From assembly GCF_007989805.1 (NCBI RefSeq), contig NZ_BJUB01000001.1:576325-640324 (forward strand): 64,000 bases of DNA. The letters run 5' to 3'. The translations under genes were made by a program, and so were the position numbers. Positions 1 through 15,390 of the stretch are shown in pieces. How positions within the stretch are numbered: the stretch's first letter is position 1; every line of letters starts with the position of its first letter. Source of the DNA: Cellulomonas xylanilytica (GTDB taxonomy: Bacteria; Actinomycetota; Actinomycetes; Actinomycetales; Cellulomonadaceae). The notes under the pieces were generated by a model that had not been told where the DNA came from, ran no database searches, and saw only the letters and a program-made list of their open reading frames with translations.

Positions 1-2215
<2,215 letters not shown>

Positions 2216-2219
<4 letters not shown>

Positions 2220-3538
2220 CGAAGAACTACCTGCTGCGGGACGTCAGCCCGCTGGGCGAGGGCACGACCGACGTGCTCCTCGCCGGCGGCGTGATCGCAG
2301 CGATCGGGGCCGACGCCGAGCCGCAGGCCGGTGCGGACGCGGTCATCATCAACGGCAGCGGTCTGATCCTGCTGCCCGGGCTGGTCGACCTGCACACGCA
2401 CCTGCGCGAGCCGGGCCGGGAGGACGCCGAGACCGTCCGCTCGGGTACCCGTGCCGCGGCGATGGGCGGGTTCACCGCGGTGCACGCGATGGCCAACACG
2501 ACACCCACCCAGGACACGGCGGGCGTCGTGGAGCAGGTCTGGCGCCTCGGTCGCGACGCCGGCTGGGTCGACGTGCGCCCCGTCGGCGCGGTCACCGTCG
2601 GCCTGGAGGGCGAGCGGCTCGCCGAGCTCGGCGCCATGGCCGAGTCCGCCGCCCAGGTGCGCGTGTTCTCCGACGACGGCCGGTGCGTCCACGACCCGGT
2701 GGTGATGCGGCGCGCGCTGGAGTACGTCAAGGCGTTCGACGGCGTCATCGCCCAGCACGCCCAGGAGCCCCGGCTCACCGAGGGCGCCCAGATGCACGAG
2801 GGCGTCGTCTCCGCCGAGCTCGGGCTGGCCGGCTGGCCCGCGGTCGCCGAGGAGGCGATCATCGCCCGGGACGTGCTGCTCGCCGAGCACGTCGGCTCGC
2901 GCCTGCACGTCTGCCACCTGTCGACGGCCGGGTCCGTCGAGATCATCCGCTGGGCCAAGTCGCGGGGCATCGACGTCACGGCCGAGGTCACGCCGCACCA
3001 CCTGATCCTCACCGACGAGCTGGCCCGTGGGTACGACCCGGTGTTCAAGGTGAACCCGCCCCTGCGCACGCAGCGCGACGTCGAGGCGGTCCGCGAGGGC
3101 TTGGCCGACGGCACGATCGACATCGTCGCCACCGACCACGCGCCGCACACGCGCGAGGACAAGGACTGCGAGTGGGGCGCCGCGGCGTTCGGCATGACCG
3201 GGCTCGAGACGGCGCTCTCGGTGGTGCAGGAGACGATGGTCGACACCGGTCGCATGACCTGGGCCGACGTCGCGCGGGTGCTCTCGACCACCCCCGCGCG
3301 CATCGGCCGCGTCACCGACCACGGCCGCCCCATCGCGGTGGGGGAGCCTGCCAACGTGACCCTCGTCGACCCGGGCATCCGCCGGGTCGTCGTGCCGGAG
3401 GAGCAGGCCACGCACAGCGTCAACTCGCCGTTCCGGGGACGCGAGCTGTCGGGCTGCGTCATCGCGACCTGGTTGCGCGGCCGCGCGACCGTCATGGACG
3501 GGTCGGCGTGCGACGAGAGCGTGGTGGTCAGCTCGTGA
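2216..3538 (+). CDS. pyrC: Dihydroorotase
   Basis: Closes N-carbamoyl-aspartate to dihydroorotate; a zinc amidohydrolase of 440 residues, the size of class I dihydroorotases. It has the metal-binding HTHLREPG at about residue 61, the MANTTP substrate loop, a metal-ligand histidine in [16 protein letters not shown], and the catalytic DHAPHT near residue 305. The GTG at 2216 overlaps the pyrB stop (GTGA). Position in the operon agrees with the pathway order PyrB then PyrC. I saw no missing metal ligand. Confidence 0.96.
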
Positions 3539-4065
3539 CCCGCCAGGCGCTCTCGACGGTCGTCCTGCTCCTGGTGGTCCTGGTCGTGTTCTGGGGGATG
3601 CGCGCCGGCTGGCGTGCACGGACCCGACGGTCCTCGGCGCTGGTCACCTCGCTGCCGGAGGCGCCGTCCGACCTCGGGGCGGCCCGCCTCGGGCCGGTCG
3701 ACGCCACGTACGTGTCGACCACCCGGGCGGGGGACTGGCTCGACCGCGTCACCGCGCAGGGCCTGGGCGTGCGCAGCCCCGCACAGGTCGCCGTGTTCGA
3801 CGCCGGCGTCCGGATCAGCCGCCAGGGCGCCACCGACCTCTTCGTGCCCGCCGCGGCGCTGCGCGCGGCGGCCGGTGCACCCGGCATGGCGGGCAAGGTC
3901 GTCGGGGGAGAGGGTCTCGTCGTGCTCACCTGGCAGGCCGACCCGGCCGACTCACGCGGCCTCGACACGGGGCTCCGCCCGAAGCACGCCGCCGACCGCG
4001 AGCGGCTCCTCGCCGCACTCGAGACGTTGACCCCGGGCCAGGCGCCCGCGCAGGAGGGAAGCTGA
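3535..4065 (+). CDS. Membrane-anchored PH-like protein inside the pyr operon
   Basis: A 176-residue protein with one N-terminal membrane segment (about residues 5-22, Leu/Val-rich, ending in a basic [10 protein letters not shown] stop-transfer) and a soluble domain of about 140 residues without recognised enzyme motifs; its beta-rich layout resembles bacterial PH-like domains. The GTG at 3535 overlaps the pyrC stop and its own stop overlaps the carA ATG, so it is translated with the pathway enzymes. The same position between pyrC and carA is held in mycobacteria by an unnamed membrane protein (Rv1382), and I take this as its counterpart. Its role in pyrimidine metabolism is unknown. Confidence 0.8.
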   Translation: MTRQALSTVVLLLVVLVVFWGMRAGWRARTRRSSALVTSLPEAPSDLGAARLGPVDATYVSTTRAGDWLDRVTAQGLGVRSPAQVAVFDAGVRISRQGATDLFVPAAALRAAAGAPGMAGKVVGGEGLVVLTWQADPADSRGLDTGLRPKHAADRERLLAALETLTPGQAPAQEGS

Positions 4066-5233
4066 TGACTGACGCCGTGCTGATGCTGGAGGACGGCCGG
4101 ACCTTCCGGGGCCGCGCCTACGGTGCCGAAGGGTCCACGCTGGGCGAGATCGTCTTCAACACCGGCATGACCGGGTACCAGGAGACGCTCACCGACCCGT
4201 CGTACCACCGGCAGATCGTCGTGATGACCGCGCCGCACATCGGCAACACGGGGGTCAACGACGAGGACGACGAGTCGACCCGGATCTGGGTCGCGGGCTA
4301 CGTGGTCCGCGACCCCGCACGGCGGGCGTCCAACTGGCGTTCGCTGCGCACGCTCGACGACGACCTGGTCGCCCAGGACGTCGTGGGGATCAGCGACGTC
4401 GACACCCGCGCGCTCACCCGCCACCTGCGTGAGCGCGGCGTGATGCGCGCCGGCATCTTCTCGGGTGCCGCCCTGCTCGACGAGAACGGTGAGCGGCGTC
4501 CCGACGACGAGCTCCTCGACGACGTGCTGGCGGCACCGGCGATGGCCGGCGCCGACCTGGCGGGCGAGGTGTCCACCGACTCCGCGTACGTCGTCGAGCC
4601 CGTCGGCGAGCACGTCGCCACGGTCGCTGCGGTCGACCTCGGCATCAAGTCCATGACGCCGCAGCGCCTGGCGGAGCGCGGCGTCCGGGTCCACGTCCTG
4701 CCGTCGCACGCGACCATCGACGACGTCCTCGCGACCGCACCGGACGGCGTGTTCTTCTCCAACGGCCCCGGCGACCCGTCGGCGGCGACGCACGAGATCG
4801 AGCTGCTCCGCGACGTGCTGGACCGCAGGATCCCGTTCTTCGGCATCTGCTACGGCAACCAGCTGCTCGGCCGGGCGCTCGGCTACGGCACCTACAAGCT
4901 GGGCTACGGCCACCGCGGCGTGAACCAGCCGGTCATGGACCGTGCCACGGGCAAGGTCGAGATCACCGCGCACAACCACGGCTTCGCGGTGGACGCGCCC
5001 CTCGACGGGGAGTCCGTCGCACCGCACGACGGCGGCCGGTACGGCCGGGTCGTCGTCAGCCACGTCGACCTCAACGACGACGTGGTGGAGGGCCTGCGGG
5101 CGCTCGACCTGCCGGCGTTCTCGGTCCAGTACCACCCGGAGGCCGCGGCCGGCCCGCACGATGCCGCCTACCTCTTCGACCGCTTCGTCGACCTGATGGC
5201 CGATCCCACGAACCAGAAGAAGGGTGACGCCTG

Positions 5234-5234
<1 letters not shown>
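4065..5234 (+). CDS. carA: Carbamoyl-phosphate synthase small (glutaminase) subunit
   Basis: Hydrolyses glutamine and passes ammonia to CarB for carbamoyl-phosphate synthesis. The 389-residue protein has the N-terminal CPSase domain ([31 protein letters not shown]) and a class I glutamine amidotransferase domain with SNGPGDP, the nucleophile cysteine in [16 protein letters not shown] and the catalytic pair in [11 protein letters not shown]. The ATG overlaps the preceding stop (TGATG), after a GGAGG-like site at 4052-4057. The stop overlaps the carB ATG. Supply of carbamoyl phosphate for both pyrimidines and arginine probably depends on this copy, since arginine genes are not seen here. Confidence 0.96.
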
Positions 5235-8568
<3,334 letters not shown>

Positions 8569-8572
<4 letters not shown>

Positions 8573-9414
8573 TCGTGCCGTTCGGGGCGCGCCTCGCCGC
8601 CGCCATGGACGCCTCCGGGCCGCTCTGCGTCGGGATCGACCCGCACCAGAGCCTCCTCGAGGCGTGGGGGCTCCCGGACGACGCGTCCGGGGTCCGCTCG
8701 TTCGCCCTGCGCGTCCTGGAGGCGGTCGGTGGGCGGGTGGCGGCGGTCAAGCCGCAGGCCGCCTTCTTCGAGCGCCACGGCTCCGCGGGGGTCGCGGTCC
8801 TCGAGGAGGTCGTCGCGGCGGGCCGCGACACGGGGACGCTCGTGATCGTCGACGCCAAGCGCGGCGACATCGGCTCCACGATGGGTGCGTACGCGGACGC
8901 GTTCCTGCGCGACGGCTCCCCGCTCGCCGGCGACGCGCTGACCATCTCGCCGTACCTGGGGTTCGGCTCGCTCGACCCTGCGATCGACCTGGCGCTGTCC
9001 TCGGGACGCGGTCTGTTCGTGCTGTGCCTCACCTCCAACAAGGAGGGCCACGAGGTCCAGCACGCGCGGACGGACGACGGTGTGACGGTCGCCGCCCGTG
9101 TCGCGGCACGCGCGGGTGCGCTGAACGAGGGCGTCGAGCCGCTCGGCTCGATCGGTCTGGTCGTCGGCGCCACCATCGGCGACGCGGCGCGTCGCACCGG
9201 CGTGGACCTCGCGGCGGTCAACGGTCCGCTGCTGGCGCCCGGCGTGGGCGCCCAGGGCGGGGGAGCGCGCGAGCTGGCGCAGGTCTTCGGCGCCGCACGC
9301 CGGCAGGTGCTCGCCTCCTCGTCGCGCGGCGTGCTCGCCGCCGGACCGGACGTCGCGTCGCTGCGGGCCGCCGCCCGACGGGCCTCGGACGAGGCGGCCG
9401 CGGCCCTGTCCTGA
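8569..9414 (+). CDS. pyrF: Orotidine 5'-phosphate decarboxylase
   Basis: Decarboxylates OMP to UMP, the last step of the pathway. The 281-residue length and the signature [13 protein letters not shown] near residue 97 identify the longer bacterial type 2 family rather than the short E. coli type. The active-site Asp-Lys...Asp arrangement is intact. The ATG overlaps the carB stop. No pyrD or pyrE is present in the window, so the operon covers the first three steps and the last one. It ends the operon; a weak GC hairpin GGGCG/CGCCC at 9445-9459 follows the stop. Confidence 0.95.
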
Positions 9415-9466
9415 GCTCGTGTCACGGTGTCGCTGCAGGTCCGGGGGCGCTGGACGCCCGTCCGCA

Positions 9467-9495
9467 TTGCCGATCGGGGTGGTGCTCGCTAGTTT
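9467..9495 (+). promoter_or_regulatory. Promoter of the mihF-gmk unit
   Basis: TTGCCG (9467-9472) and TAGTTT (9490-9495) are separated by exactly 17 bp, a good match to a housekeeping actinobacterial promoter. Transcription would start near 9502 and leave a leader of about 55 nt before the mihF GTG at 9558. Confidence 0.65.
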
Positions 9496-9557
9496 CGTTC
9501 TCACGATCCCGCGCACTTCACGTGGGTCGCCGGCCCACTGACGAGAAGGTGACGCGC

Positions 9558-9869
9558 GTGGCACTCCCTCCGCTGACTCCCGAACAACGAGCGGCAGCGC
9601 TCCAGAAGGCCGGCGCCGCCCGCCAGGCCCGCGCTGAGGTCAAGAACCGCCTCAAGTACTCCCAGGGCACGCTCTCCGAGGTGATCGCGCAGGGCCAGGC
9701 GGACGAGACCATCGGCAAGCTGAAGGTCCTCGCTCTCCTCGAGTCCCTGCCCGGCGTCGGCAAGGTCAAGGCGCGTGCGATCATCTCCGAGATCGGAATC
9801 TCCGAGACCCGACGCGTGCGTGGGCTCGGACCGCACCAGGTGAAGGCTCTCGTCGACCGCTTCGGGTGA
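9558..9869 (+). CDS. mihF: Actinobacterial integration host factor (mIHF)
   Basis: A 103-residue nucleoid-associated protein of the actinobacterial mIHF family (Mycobacterium Rv1388, Streptomyces sIHF). It opens with [17 protein letters not shown], typical of the family, and carries a helix-two-turn-helix DNA-binding motif at the C-terminal end ([19 protein letters not shown], then RRVRGLG). The GTG at 9558 is chosen over the GTG at 9549 because GAGAAGG (9543-9549) is well placed for it. The order mihF-gmk-rpoZ-coaBC-metK is the same as in mycobacteria. It probably shapes chromosomal DNA and influences many promoters. Confidence 0.94.
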   Translation: MALPPLTPEQRAAALQKAGAARQARAEVKNRLKYSQGTLSEVIAQGQADETIGKLKVLALLESLPGVGKVKARAIISEIGISETRRVRGLGPHQVKALVDRFG

Positions 9870-9924
9870 ACATCTCGAGGAGCGGCGGGCCACGCCGTCC
9901 ATCTCGAGGAGCACTGCACCACCC
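9870..9924 (+). repeat. 13-bp direct repeat in the mihF-gmk gap
   Basis: CATCTCGAGGAGC occurs at 9871-9883 and again at 9900-9912. Each copy contains a GAGGAG ribosome-binding-like core and an XhoI-type CTCGAG. The second copy lies 12 nt before the gmk ATG. This is either a local duplication of the ribosome binding site region or a paired protein-binding site. Confidence 0.7.
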
Positions 9925-10494
9925 ATGACGACGACGCCTGCCCGGCTGACCGTTCTCGCCGGACCGACCGCCGTCGGCAAGGGGACGGTGTCCGCCGACG
10001 TCCGGTCCCGCTACCCGGAGGTCTGGCTCTCCGTCTCCGCCACCACCAGGCCCCCTCGACCCGGCGAGGTCGACGGGGTGCACTACCTCTTCGTCACCGG
10101 TGACGAGTTCGACGCCATGGCCGAGCGGGGCGACCTCCTCGAGTGGGCCGTGGTCCACGGGCGGAACCGCTACGGCACCCCGAGGAGGCCCGTCGAGGAG
10201 CGACTGGCGCAGGGCGAGCCGGCCCTCCTCGAGATCGACCTGCAGGGCGCGCGGCAGGTGCGCGAGTCCATGCCCGACGCGCACTTCGTGTTCCTCGCGC
10301 CCCCGTCGTTCGCCGAGCTCGAACGGCGGCTCGTGGGGCGGGGGACCGAGGACGCGGAGGAGCGCGAGCGCCGGCTGAGCACGGCACGGGTCGAGCTGGC
10401 CGCCGCGGCGGAGTTCGACCAGGTGATCGTCAACGACGACGTCCACCGCGCGACGGACGAGCTCGTCCGCGGGATGGGGATCCGCACCAGGTAG
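9925..10494 (+). CDS. gmk: Guanylate kinase
   Basis: Phosphorylates GMP to GDP with ATP. The 189-residue protein has the P-loop GPTAVGKGT near residue 13, the GMP-binding [17 protein letters not shown] segment, and the [11 protein letters not shown] motif near residue 105. The P-loop is slightly unusual, with TAVGKG in place of the common SGVGKG. The ATG at 9925 is supported by the downstream family start; the nearest GAGGAG (9905-9910) is rather far upstream. It follows mihF by 55 bp, and the rpoZ -10 box overlaps its stop codon. Confidence 0.95.
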   Translation: MTTTPARLTVLAGPTAVGKGTVSADVRSRYPEVWLSVSATTRPPRPGEVDGVHYLFVTGDEFDAMAERGDLLEWAVVHGRNRYGTPRRPVEERLAQGEPALLEIDLQGARQVRESMPDAHFVFLAPPSFAELERRLVGRGTEDAEERERRLSTARVELAAAAEFDQVIVNDDVHRATDELVRGMGIRTR

Positions 10495-10497
10495 GAT
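10492..10497 (+). promoter_or_regulatory. -10 box for rpoZ
   Basis: TAGGAT at 10492-10497 overlaps the gmk stop TAG. No clear -35 is seen. Transcription from here would give rpoZ a leader of about 44 nt. Confidence 0.4.
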
Positions 10498-10547
10498 GGG
10501 GTCAGAGCACGTCACTGCCACCCCCCTCTGCTTCCTGGGAGATCACC

Positions 10548-10811
10548 GTGTCCGGAACCGTCGCCGCCCCCACGGGCATCACCGACCCGCCCATCGACCG
10601 TCTGCTCGAGCGTGCCGACTCCAAGTACGCGCTCGTCCTGTACTCGGCCAAGCGTGCGCGTCAGATCAACGCCTACTACTCGCAGCTCAACGAGGGCCTG
10701 CTCGAGTACGTCGGCCCGCTGGTGGACACCCGCCCGCAGGAGAAGCCGCTGTCGATCGCGATGCGCGAGATCGACGCCGGCCTGCTGACGTCCGAGGCCA
10801 CCGAGGGCTGA
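10548..10811 (+). CDS. rpoZ: DNA-directed RNA polymerase omega subunit
   Basis: An 87-residue omega subunit, which helps assemble and stabilise RNA polymerase through the beta-prime subunit. The core [20 protein letters not shown] is the family signature, and the C-terminal [11 protein letters not shown] is the usual conserved tail. The start is the GTG at 10548, preceded by GGGAG at 10537-10541. It lies between gmk and coaBC as in other actinobacteria. Confidence 0.94.
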   Translation: MSGTVAAPTGITDPPIDRLLERADSKYALVLYSAKRARQINAYYSQLNEGLLEYVGPLVDTRPQEKPLSIAMREIDAGLLTSEATEG

Positions 10812-10822
10812 CCCTCCCTCCC

Positions 10823-12019
10823 ATGCACATCGTCCTCGGCGTCGCGGGCGGCATCGCCGCCTACAAGGCGGTGCTCCTGCTGCGCCTCCTGCGCGAGCAG
10901 GGCCACGCCGTCCGCGTCGTCCCCACCCGCGCGGCGCTCGAGTTCGTCGGGCGCGCGACGTGGGAGGCGCTGTCCGGGCAGCCCGTGACCACCGACGTCT
11001 TCGAGGACGTCGACCAGGTGGCGCACGTCGCGGTCGGCAAGCAGGCCGAGCTGGTGATCGTTGCCCCGGCCACCGCGGACCTGCTGGCCCGGGCGGCGAC
11101 GGGACAGGCCGACGACCTGCTCACCGCCACGCTCCTGGTGGCCCGCTGCCCGGTGCTGCTGGCACCCGCGATGCACACCGAGATGTGGGAGCACGCCGCC
11201 ACGGTCGCCAACGTGGAGACGCTGCGGGCGCGCGGCGTGCACGTCCTCGACCCGGCCGCCGGGCGCCTCACGGGCTCGGACACCGGCCCGGGACGCCTGC
11301 CGGAGCCGGAGGAGATCGCCGCCGCCGCGCTCACGCTGGTCAGCGACCGGCCGCAGGACCTCGCGGGCACGCACGTCGTGGTCTCCGCCGGCGGCACCCG
11401 CGAGCCGCTCGACCCGGTCCGGTTCCTGGGCAACCGCTCCTCCGGTCGGCAGGGTGTCGCGCTGGCCCGGACGGCCCACGCCCGCGGTGCCCGGGTCACG
11501 CTGGTCGCCGCGAACATCGACGTGCCCGTGCCGAGCGGGGTCGACGTGGTCCACGCCGAGACCGGCGCCGAGCTGCGGGACGCCGTGCGCGCGGCGGCGA
11601 AGGACGCGGACGTCGTCGTCATGGCTGCCGCCGTGGCCGACTTCCGCCCTCGCACCAGCGCGGAGTCCAAGATCAAGAAGCAGGCCGACGGTGCGCCGAC
11701 CGTGCTCGAGCTCGTCGAGACGGTCGACATCCTCGCCGAGCTCGGTGCGCAGCGGCTACGGCCGGGTCAGGTCGTCGTCGGCTTCGCCGCGGAGACCGGT
11801 GACCAGGCGGGCAGCGTGCTCGAGCACGGGCGTGCGAAGGCGCGCCGCAAGGGTGCCGACCTGCTCGTCGTGAACGCCGTCGGTGACGGGCGCGGGTTCG
11901 GCACCGACGTCAACGACGTGACGATCCTCGACGGCGCCGGCACGGTGGTCGGCGAGGCCTCCGGGTCCAAGTCCGAGGTCGCCGACGCGGTCTGGGACGC
12001 GGTGCTCGCGCGCCGCTGA
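10823..12019 (+). CDS. coaBC: Bifunctional phosphopantothenoylcysteine decarboxylase / synthetase
   Basis: Joins cysteine to phosphopantothenate (CoaB, with CTP) and decarboxylates the product (CoaC, FMN-dependent) in coenzyme A synthesis. The 398-residue protein starts with the flavoprotein domain ([14 protein letters not shown]; catalytic AMHTEMW near residue 115) and continues from about residue 185 with the CoaB domain, which has [21 protein letters not shown] and AAAVADFRP, and a lysine-rich KIKKQ substrate site. The ATG at 10823 is 11 bp after the rpoZ stop, so it is likely co-transcribed with rpoZ. Confidence 0.95.
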   Translation: MHIVLGVAGGIAAYKAVLLLRLLREQGHAVRVVPTRAALEFVGRATWEALSGQPVTTDVFEDVDQVAHVAVGKQAELVIVAPATADLLARAATGQADDLLTATLLVARCPVLLAPAMHTEMWEHAATVANVETLRARGVHVLDPAAGRLTGSDTGPGRLPEPEEIAAAALTLVSDRPQDLAGTHVVVSAGGTREPLDPVRFLGNRSSGRQGVALARTAHARGARVTLVAANIDVPVPSGVDVVHAETGAELRDAVRAAAKDADVVVMAAAVADFRPRTSAESKIKKQADGAPTVLELVETVDILAELGAQRLRPGQVVVGFAAETGDQAGSVLEHGRAKARRKGADLLVVNAVGDGRGFGTDVNDVTILDGAGTVVGEASGSKSEVADAVWDAVLARR

Positions 12020-12049
12020 GACGTCGCGCGGGCGTGGGCGGCGGCCCAT

Positions 12050-12055
12050 TACGCT
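12050..12055 (+). promoter_or_regulatory. -10 box for metK, probably leaderless
   Basis: TACGCT at 12050-12055 ends 7 nt before the metK ATG at 12063, so transcription is expected to start at or next to the start codon. Confidence 0.55.
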
Positions 12056-12062
12056 GTCCGCC

Positions 12063-13265
12063 ATGACCGAGCCTGACATGCGCCTCTTCACGTCCGAGTC
12101 CGTGACCGAGGGGCACCCGGACAAGATCTGCGACCAGATCTCCGACGCCATCCTCGACGCGATGCTCGAGCAGGACCCCCAGGCGCGGGTCGCGGTCGAG
12201 ACCATGGTCACCACGGGTCTCGTGCACGTCGCGGGCGAGGTCACCACGAGCGCGTACGTCGAGATCCCGCAGATCGTCCGCGAGGTGGTCCGGGGGATCG
12301 GCTACACCTCGTCGGCGATCGGCTTCGACGGCGACTCCTGCGGCATCTCCGTCTCGATCGGTCAGCAGTCCCCGGACATCGCGGCCGGCGTCGACAAGGC
12401 GCTCGAGATCCGCGAGGACTCCGCCGACCTCGACCCGCTGGACGCGCAGGGCGCCGGCGACCAGGGCCTCATGTTCGGCTACGCCTCCGACGACACCCCC
12501 ACGCTGCTGCCGCTGCCCATCTGGCTCGCGCACCGGCTGGCGGAGCGCCTCACGCTCGTGCGCAAGGAGGGGATCCTGCCGGGGCTGCGTCCCGACGGGA
12601 AGACGCAGGTCACCATCGGCTACGACGGCGACCGCGCGGTCCGGCTCGACACCGTCGTCCTGTCCACGCAGCACGACCCGGACGTCCAGCTGGCCGCGAC
12701 GCTGCGGCCGGCGGTCGCCGAGCTCGTCGTGGCTCCCGTCCTGGAGCAGCTGGACCTGGACGCGACCGACTACCGCCTGCTGGTGAACCCGACCGGCACG
12801 TTCGTGGTCGGCGGTCCGCAGGGGGACGCGGGCCTGACCGGGCGCAAGATCATCGTCGACACGTACGGGGGGATCGCCCGGCACGGTGGCGGGGCGTTCT
12901 CCGGCAAGGACCCGTCGAAGGTCGACCGCTCGGCCGCCTACGCGATGCGCTGGGTGGCCAAGAACGTCGTCGCCGCCGGCCTCGCCCGGCGCTGCGAGGT
13001 CCAGGTCGCCTACGCCATCGGCAAGGCGAACCCGGTCGGCCTGTACGTCGAGACGTTCGGCACCGAGACGGTGCCGCTGGACCGCGTGTCGGCCGCCATC
13101 CGCGAGGTCTTCGACCTGCGGCCGGCAGCGATCGTGCGGGACCTCGACCTGCTGCGCCCGATCTACCGCAAGACCGCCGCGTACGGGCACTTCGGCCGGG
13201 AGCTGCCGGAGTTCACGTGGGAGCGCACGGACCGCGTGGCGGACCTCCAGTCCGCGGTGGGCTGA
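12063..13265 (+). CDS. metK: S-adenosylmethionine synthetase
   Basis: Makes S-adenosylmethionine from methionine and ATP. The 400-residue protein has the N-terminal [24 protein letters not shown], the ATP-binding [12 protein letters not shown] near residue 136 and the phosphate loop [16 protein letters not shown] near residue 277, all complete. A 43-bp gap after coaBC holds a -10 box but no room for a SAM riboswitch. The ATG at 12063 fits the leaderless spacing. SAM made here also supplies the methyltransferase RsmB encoded 4 kb downstream. Confidence 0.97.
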   Translation: MTEPDMRLFTSESVTEGHPDKICDQISDAILDAMLEQDPQARVAVETMVTTGLVHVAGEVTTSAYVEIPQIVREVVRGIGYTSSAIGFDGDSCGISVSIGQQSPDIAAGVDKALEIREDSADLDPLDAQGAGDQGLMFGYASDDTPTLLPLPIWLAHRLAERLTLVRKEGILPGLRPDGKTQVTIGYDGDRAVRLDTVVLSTQHDPDVQLAATLRPAVAELVVAPVLEQLDLDATDYRLLVNPTGTFVVGGPQGDAGLTGRKIIVDTYGGIARHGGGAFSGKDPSKVDRSAAYAMRWVAKNVVAAGLARRCEVQVAYAIGKANPVGLYVETFGTETVPLDRVSAAIREVFDLRPAAIVRDLDLLRPIYRKTAAYGHFGRELPEFTWERTDRVADLQSAVG

Positions 13266-13314
13266 CGCCGGTCGTCGGCGAGGGCGGCCCAGCACGTCGG
13301 ACGGGCGCGTGGAC

Positions 13315-15390
13315 ATGAGTGCGGACGGCGAGCAGCTGATGCTCGAGGGCCTGCCGCAGCCGAGGCGACGCACCCGGCCGGCTGTCGGTGGTGTCCCGCC
13401 GGCGGAGCACCTGCCGGTCGCACGGGTGTGCGTCGACCTGGTGCCGGCTCACCTGGACCGCGTCTTCGAGTACCTGGTCCCGGCGACGCTCGCGGACACC
13501 GCAGTCCCGGGGACCCGGGTCAAGGTCAGGTTCGGTGCCCAGGACGTCAACGGCTACGTGCTCGACCGCGTCGCCGAGTCGGAGCACGACGGTGCTCTGC
13601 AACCCGTGCGCAAGGTCGTCTCGACGGAGCCGGTGCTCACGCCGCGGGTCGCCAGGCTCGCGCGGGCCGTCGCCGACCGGTGGGCGGGCACGCTGAACGA
13701 CGTGCTGAGGCTCGCGATCCCGGCGCGGCACGCCCGCGTCGAGGCCGAGGCTCCTGCACCGGCGGACGCCGGTCCGACGCCGTCACCGTCGGCCACGGCG
13801 TGGGCCCCGTACCGCGGAGGGTCGGCGTTCCTCCAGCACGTGACCGCCGGCGGTGCCCCCCGGGCGGTGTGGACCGCGTTGCCCGGCGCCGCGGGGGAGC
13901 GCTGGCCGGACGCGATCGCCCAGGCGGTCGCCGCGTGCGTGCTGGGTGGACGCGGTGCGCTCGTCGTCGTGCCGGACGCGCGGGACATCGACCGCGTGCT
14001 CGCTGCCCTGGAGGACGGGGGGATACCACGCTGGACGCCCGGGACCGCCGGCGGAGCGGTCCGGCTCGCCGCCGACGACGGCCCGGCGGCGCGATACCGG
14101 TCGTTCCTCGCGGCCCTGCGCGGTCGTGCGAGGGTCGTCGTCGGCACCCGCGCGTCCGCGTTCGCCCCCGTGGCGGACCTCGGGCTCGCCGTGGTGTGGG
14201 ACGACGGTGACCCGCTGCACGCCGAGCCGCGAGCGCCGTACCCGCACGTCCGCGAGGTGCTGGCCCTGCGCTCCGAGCTGGAGCAGTGCGCGCTGCTCGT
14301 GGCCGCGCACGGTCGCAGCGTCGAGGCGCAGGCGCTCGTCGAGTCGGGGTGGGCGCGCGAGGTCGTCGCGGACCGTCCCACGACGCGGGCCCGTGCCGCC
14401 CGGGTGCTGGCCCTGACCTCGGTCGAGCTGGCGCGCGAGGGGCCGGCGGCAGCCGCGCGGCTCCCCGCGCCGGCCTGGCGGACCCTGCGTGACCGGTTGG
14501 CCGACGGACCCGTCCTGGTGCAGGTGCCGCGGGCGGGCTACGTGCCCGCGGTCGCGTGCGGGCGCTGCCGGGCGGCGGCGCGCTGCGGCGTCTGCCACGG
14601 ACCGCTCGGGCTGACGACGGCCGACGGCGTCCCGACGTGCGGGTGGTGCGGGCGGCTGGCCACGGACTGGCGGTGCACCGAGTGCGGGGCCGGGGTGCTG
14701 CGCTCCGTGCGGGTGGGCTCGGAGCGGACGGCCGAGGAGCTGGGCCGCGCGTTCCCCGGCGTCCCGATCCGCGTGTCCGGGGCCCGCGCGGCCGGTGGCG
14801 TGCTGGCGACCGTCGCCGACGTGCCCGCGGTCGTCGTCGCGACGCCCGGCGCCGAGCCCGTCGCGCCGGGCGGCTACGCCGCGGCCCTGCTGCTCGACGC
14901 GGCCGTCAGCACCGCGGGCACGTCCCTGCGGACCGGCGAGGACGCGCTGCGCAGGTGGCTGGCGGCCGCCGCCCTGGTGCGTCCGGCGTCGGCAGGGGGG
15001 ACCGTCGTGCTCGTGGGCGACGCCGAGGAACGGGTCACGCAGGCGCTGGTGCGGTGGGACCCCTCGGGCTACGCCTCCCGCGAGCTGGCCGAGCGCGTGG
15101 AGCTCGCCCTGCCGCCCGCGGTGCGGATGGCGTCGGTGACGGGTCCTCGCGACGCCGTCGACATCCTGCTGTCCCGGCTCGACCTGGCCGACGCCGAGAT
15201 CCTCGGCCCGGTCCCGGTGGACGCCGCCGAGCAGGACGCGCTCGAACCCGCCGTCCGTGCGCTCGTCCGGGTGCCCCGCGCAGGCGGCGCCGCCCTGGCG
15301 CGCGCGCTCTCCGCGTCGCTGGCGGTGCGCAGCGCTCGTCGCGAGGGCGGCACCGTGCGCGTCCAGATGGACCCGGCGGAGCTCGGATGA
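13315..15390 (+). CDS. priA: PriA-type primosomal protein N', helicase motifs lost
   Basis: The 691-residue protein has the PriA architecture: an N-terminal DNA 3'-end-binding domain (VCVDLVPAHLDRVFEYLVP), a helicase-like core, the zinc-binding insert with paired cysteines (CGRC, CGVC, CGWC, CTEC at about residues 420-465) and a C-terminal domain. The ATPase site is gone: where PriA normally has a GKT P-loop this protein reads TALPGAAGERW, and the DEEH box is replaced by VVWDDGD. Loss of helicase motifs is known for actinobacterial PriA, so it probably acts as a replication-restart scaffold, not a motor. The ATG at 13315 is chosen; a GTG at 13309 is possible. Confidence 0.9.
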   Translation: MSADGEQLMLEGLPQPRRRTRPAVGGVPPAEHLPVARVCVDLVPAHLDRVFEYLVPATLADTAVPGTRVKVRFGAQDVNGYVLDRVAESEHDGALQPVRKVVSTEPVLTPRVARLARAVADRWAGTLNDVLRLAIPARHARVEAEAPAPADAGPTPSPSATAWAPYRGGSAFLQHVTAGGAPRAVWTALPGAAGERWPDAIAQAVAACVLGGRGALVVVPDARDIDRVLAALEDGGIPRWTPGTAGGAVRLAADDGPAARYRSFLAALRGRARVVVGTRASAFAPVADLGLAVVWDDGDPLHAEPRAPYPHVREVLALRSELEQCALLVAAHGRSVEAQALVESGWAREVVADRPTTRARAARVLALTSVELAREGPAAAARLPAPAWRTLRDRLADGPVLVQVPRAGYVPAVACGRCRAAARCGVCHGPLGLTTADGVPTCGWCGRLATDWRCTECGAGVLRSVRVGSERTAEELGRAFPGVPIRVSGARAAGGVLATVADVPAVVVATPGAEPVAPGGYAAALLLDAAVSTAGTSLRTGEDALRRWLAAAALVRPASAGGTVVLVGDAEERVTQALVRWDPSGYASRELAERVELALPPAVRMASVTGPRDAVDILLSRLDLADAEILGPVPVDAAEQDALEPAVRALVRVPRAGGAALARALSASLAVRSARREGGTVRVQMDPAELG

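Noticed and set aside
9445..9459. GGGCG-N5-CGCCC hairpin as terminator of the pyr operon
   Set aside because: Only 5 bp, no T run, and it sits directly upstream of the mihF promoter; too weak to call as a feature.
12020..12062. Possible SAM riboswitch before metK
   Set aside because: The gap is 43 bp, too short for any known SAM aptamer, and contains a leaderless -10 box.
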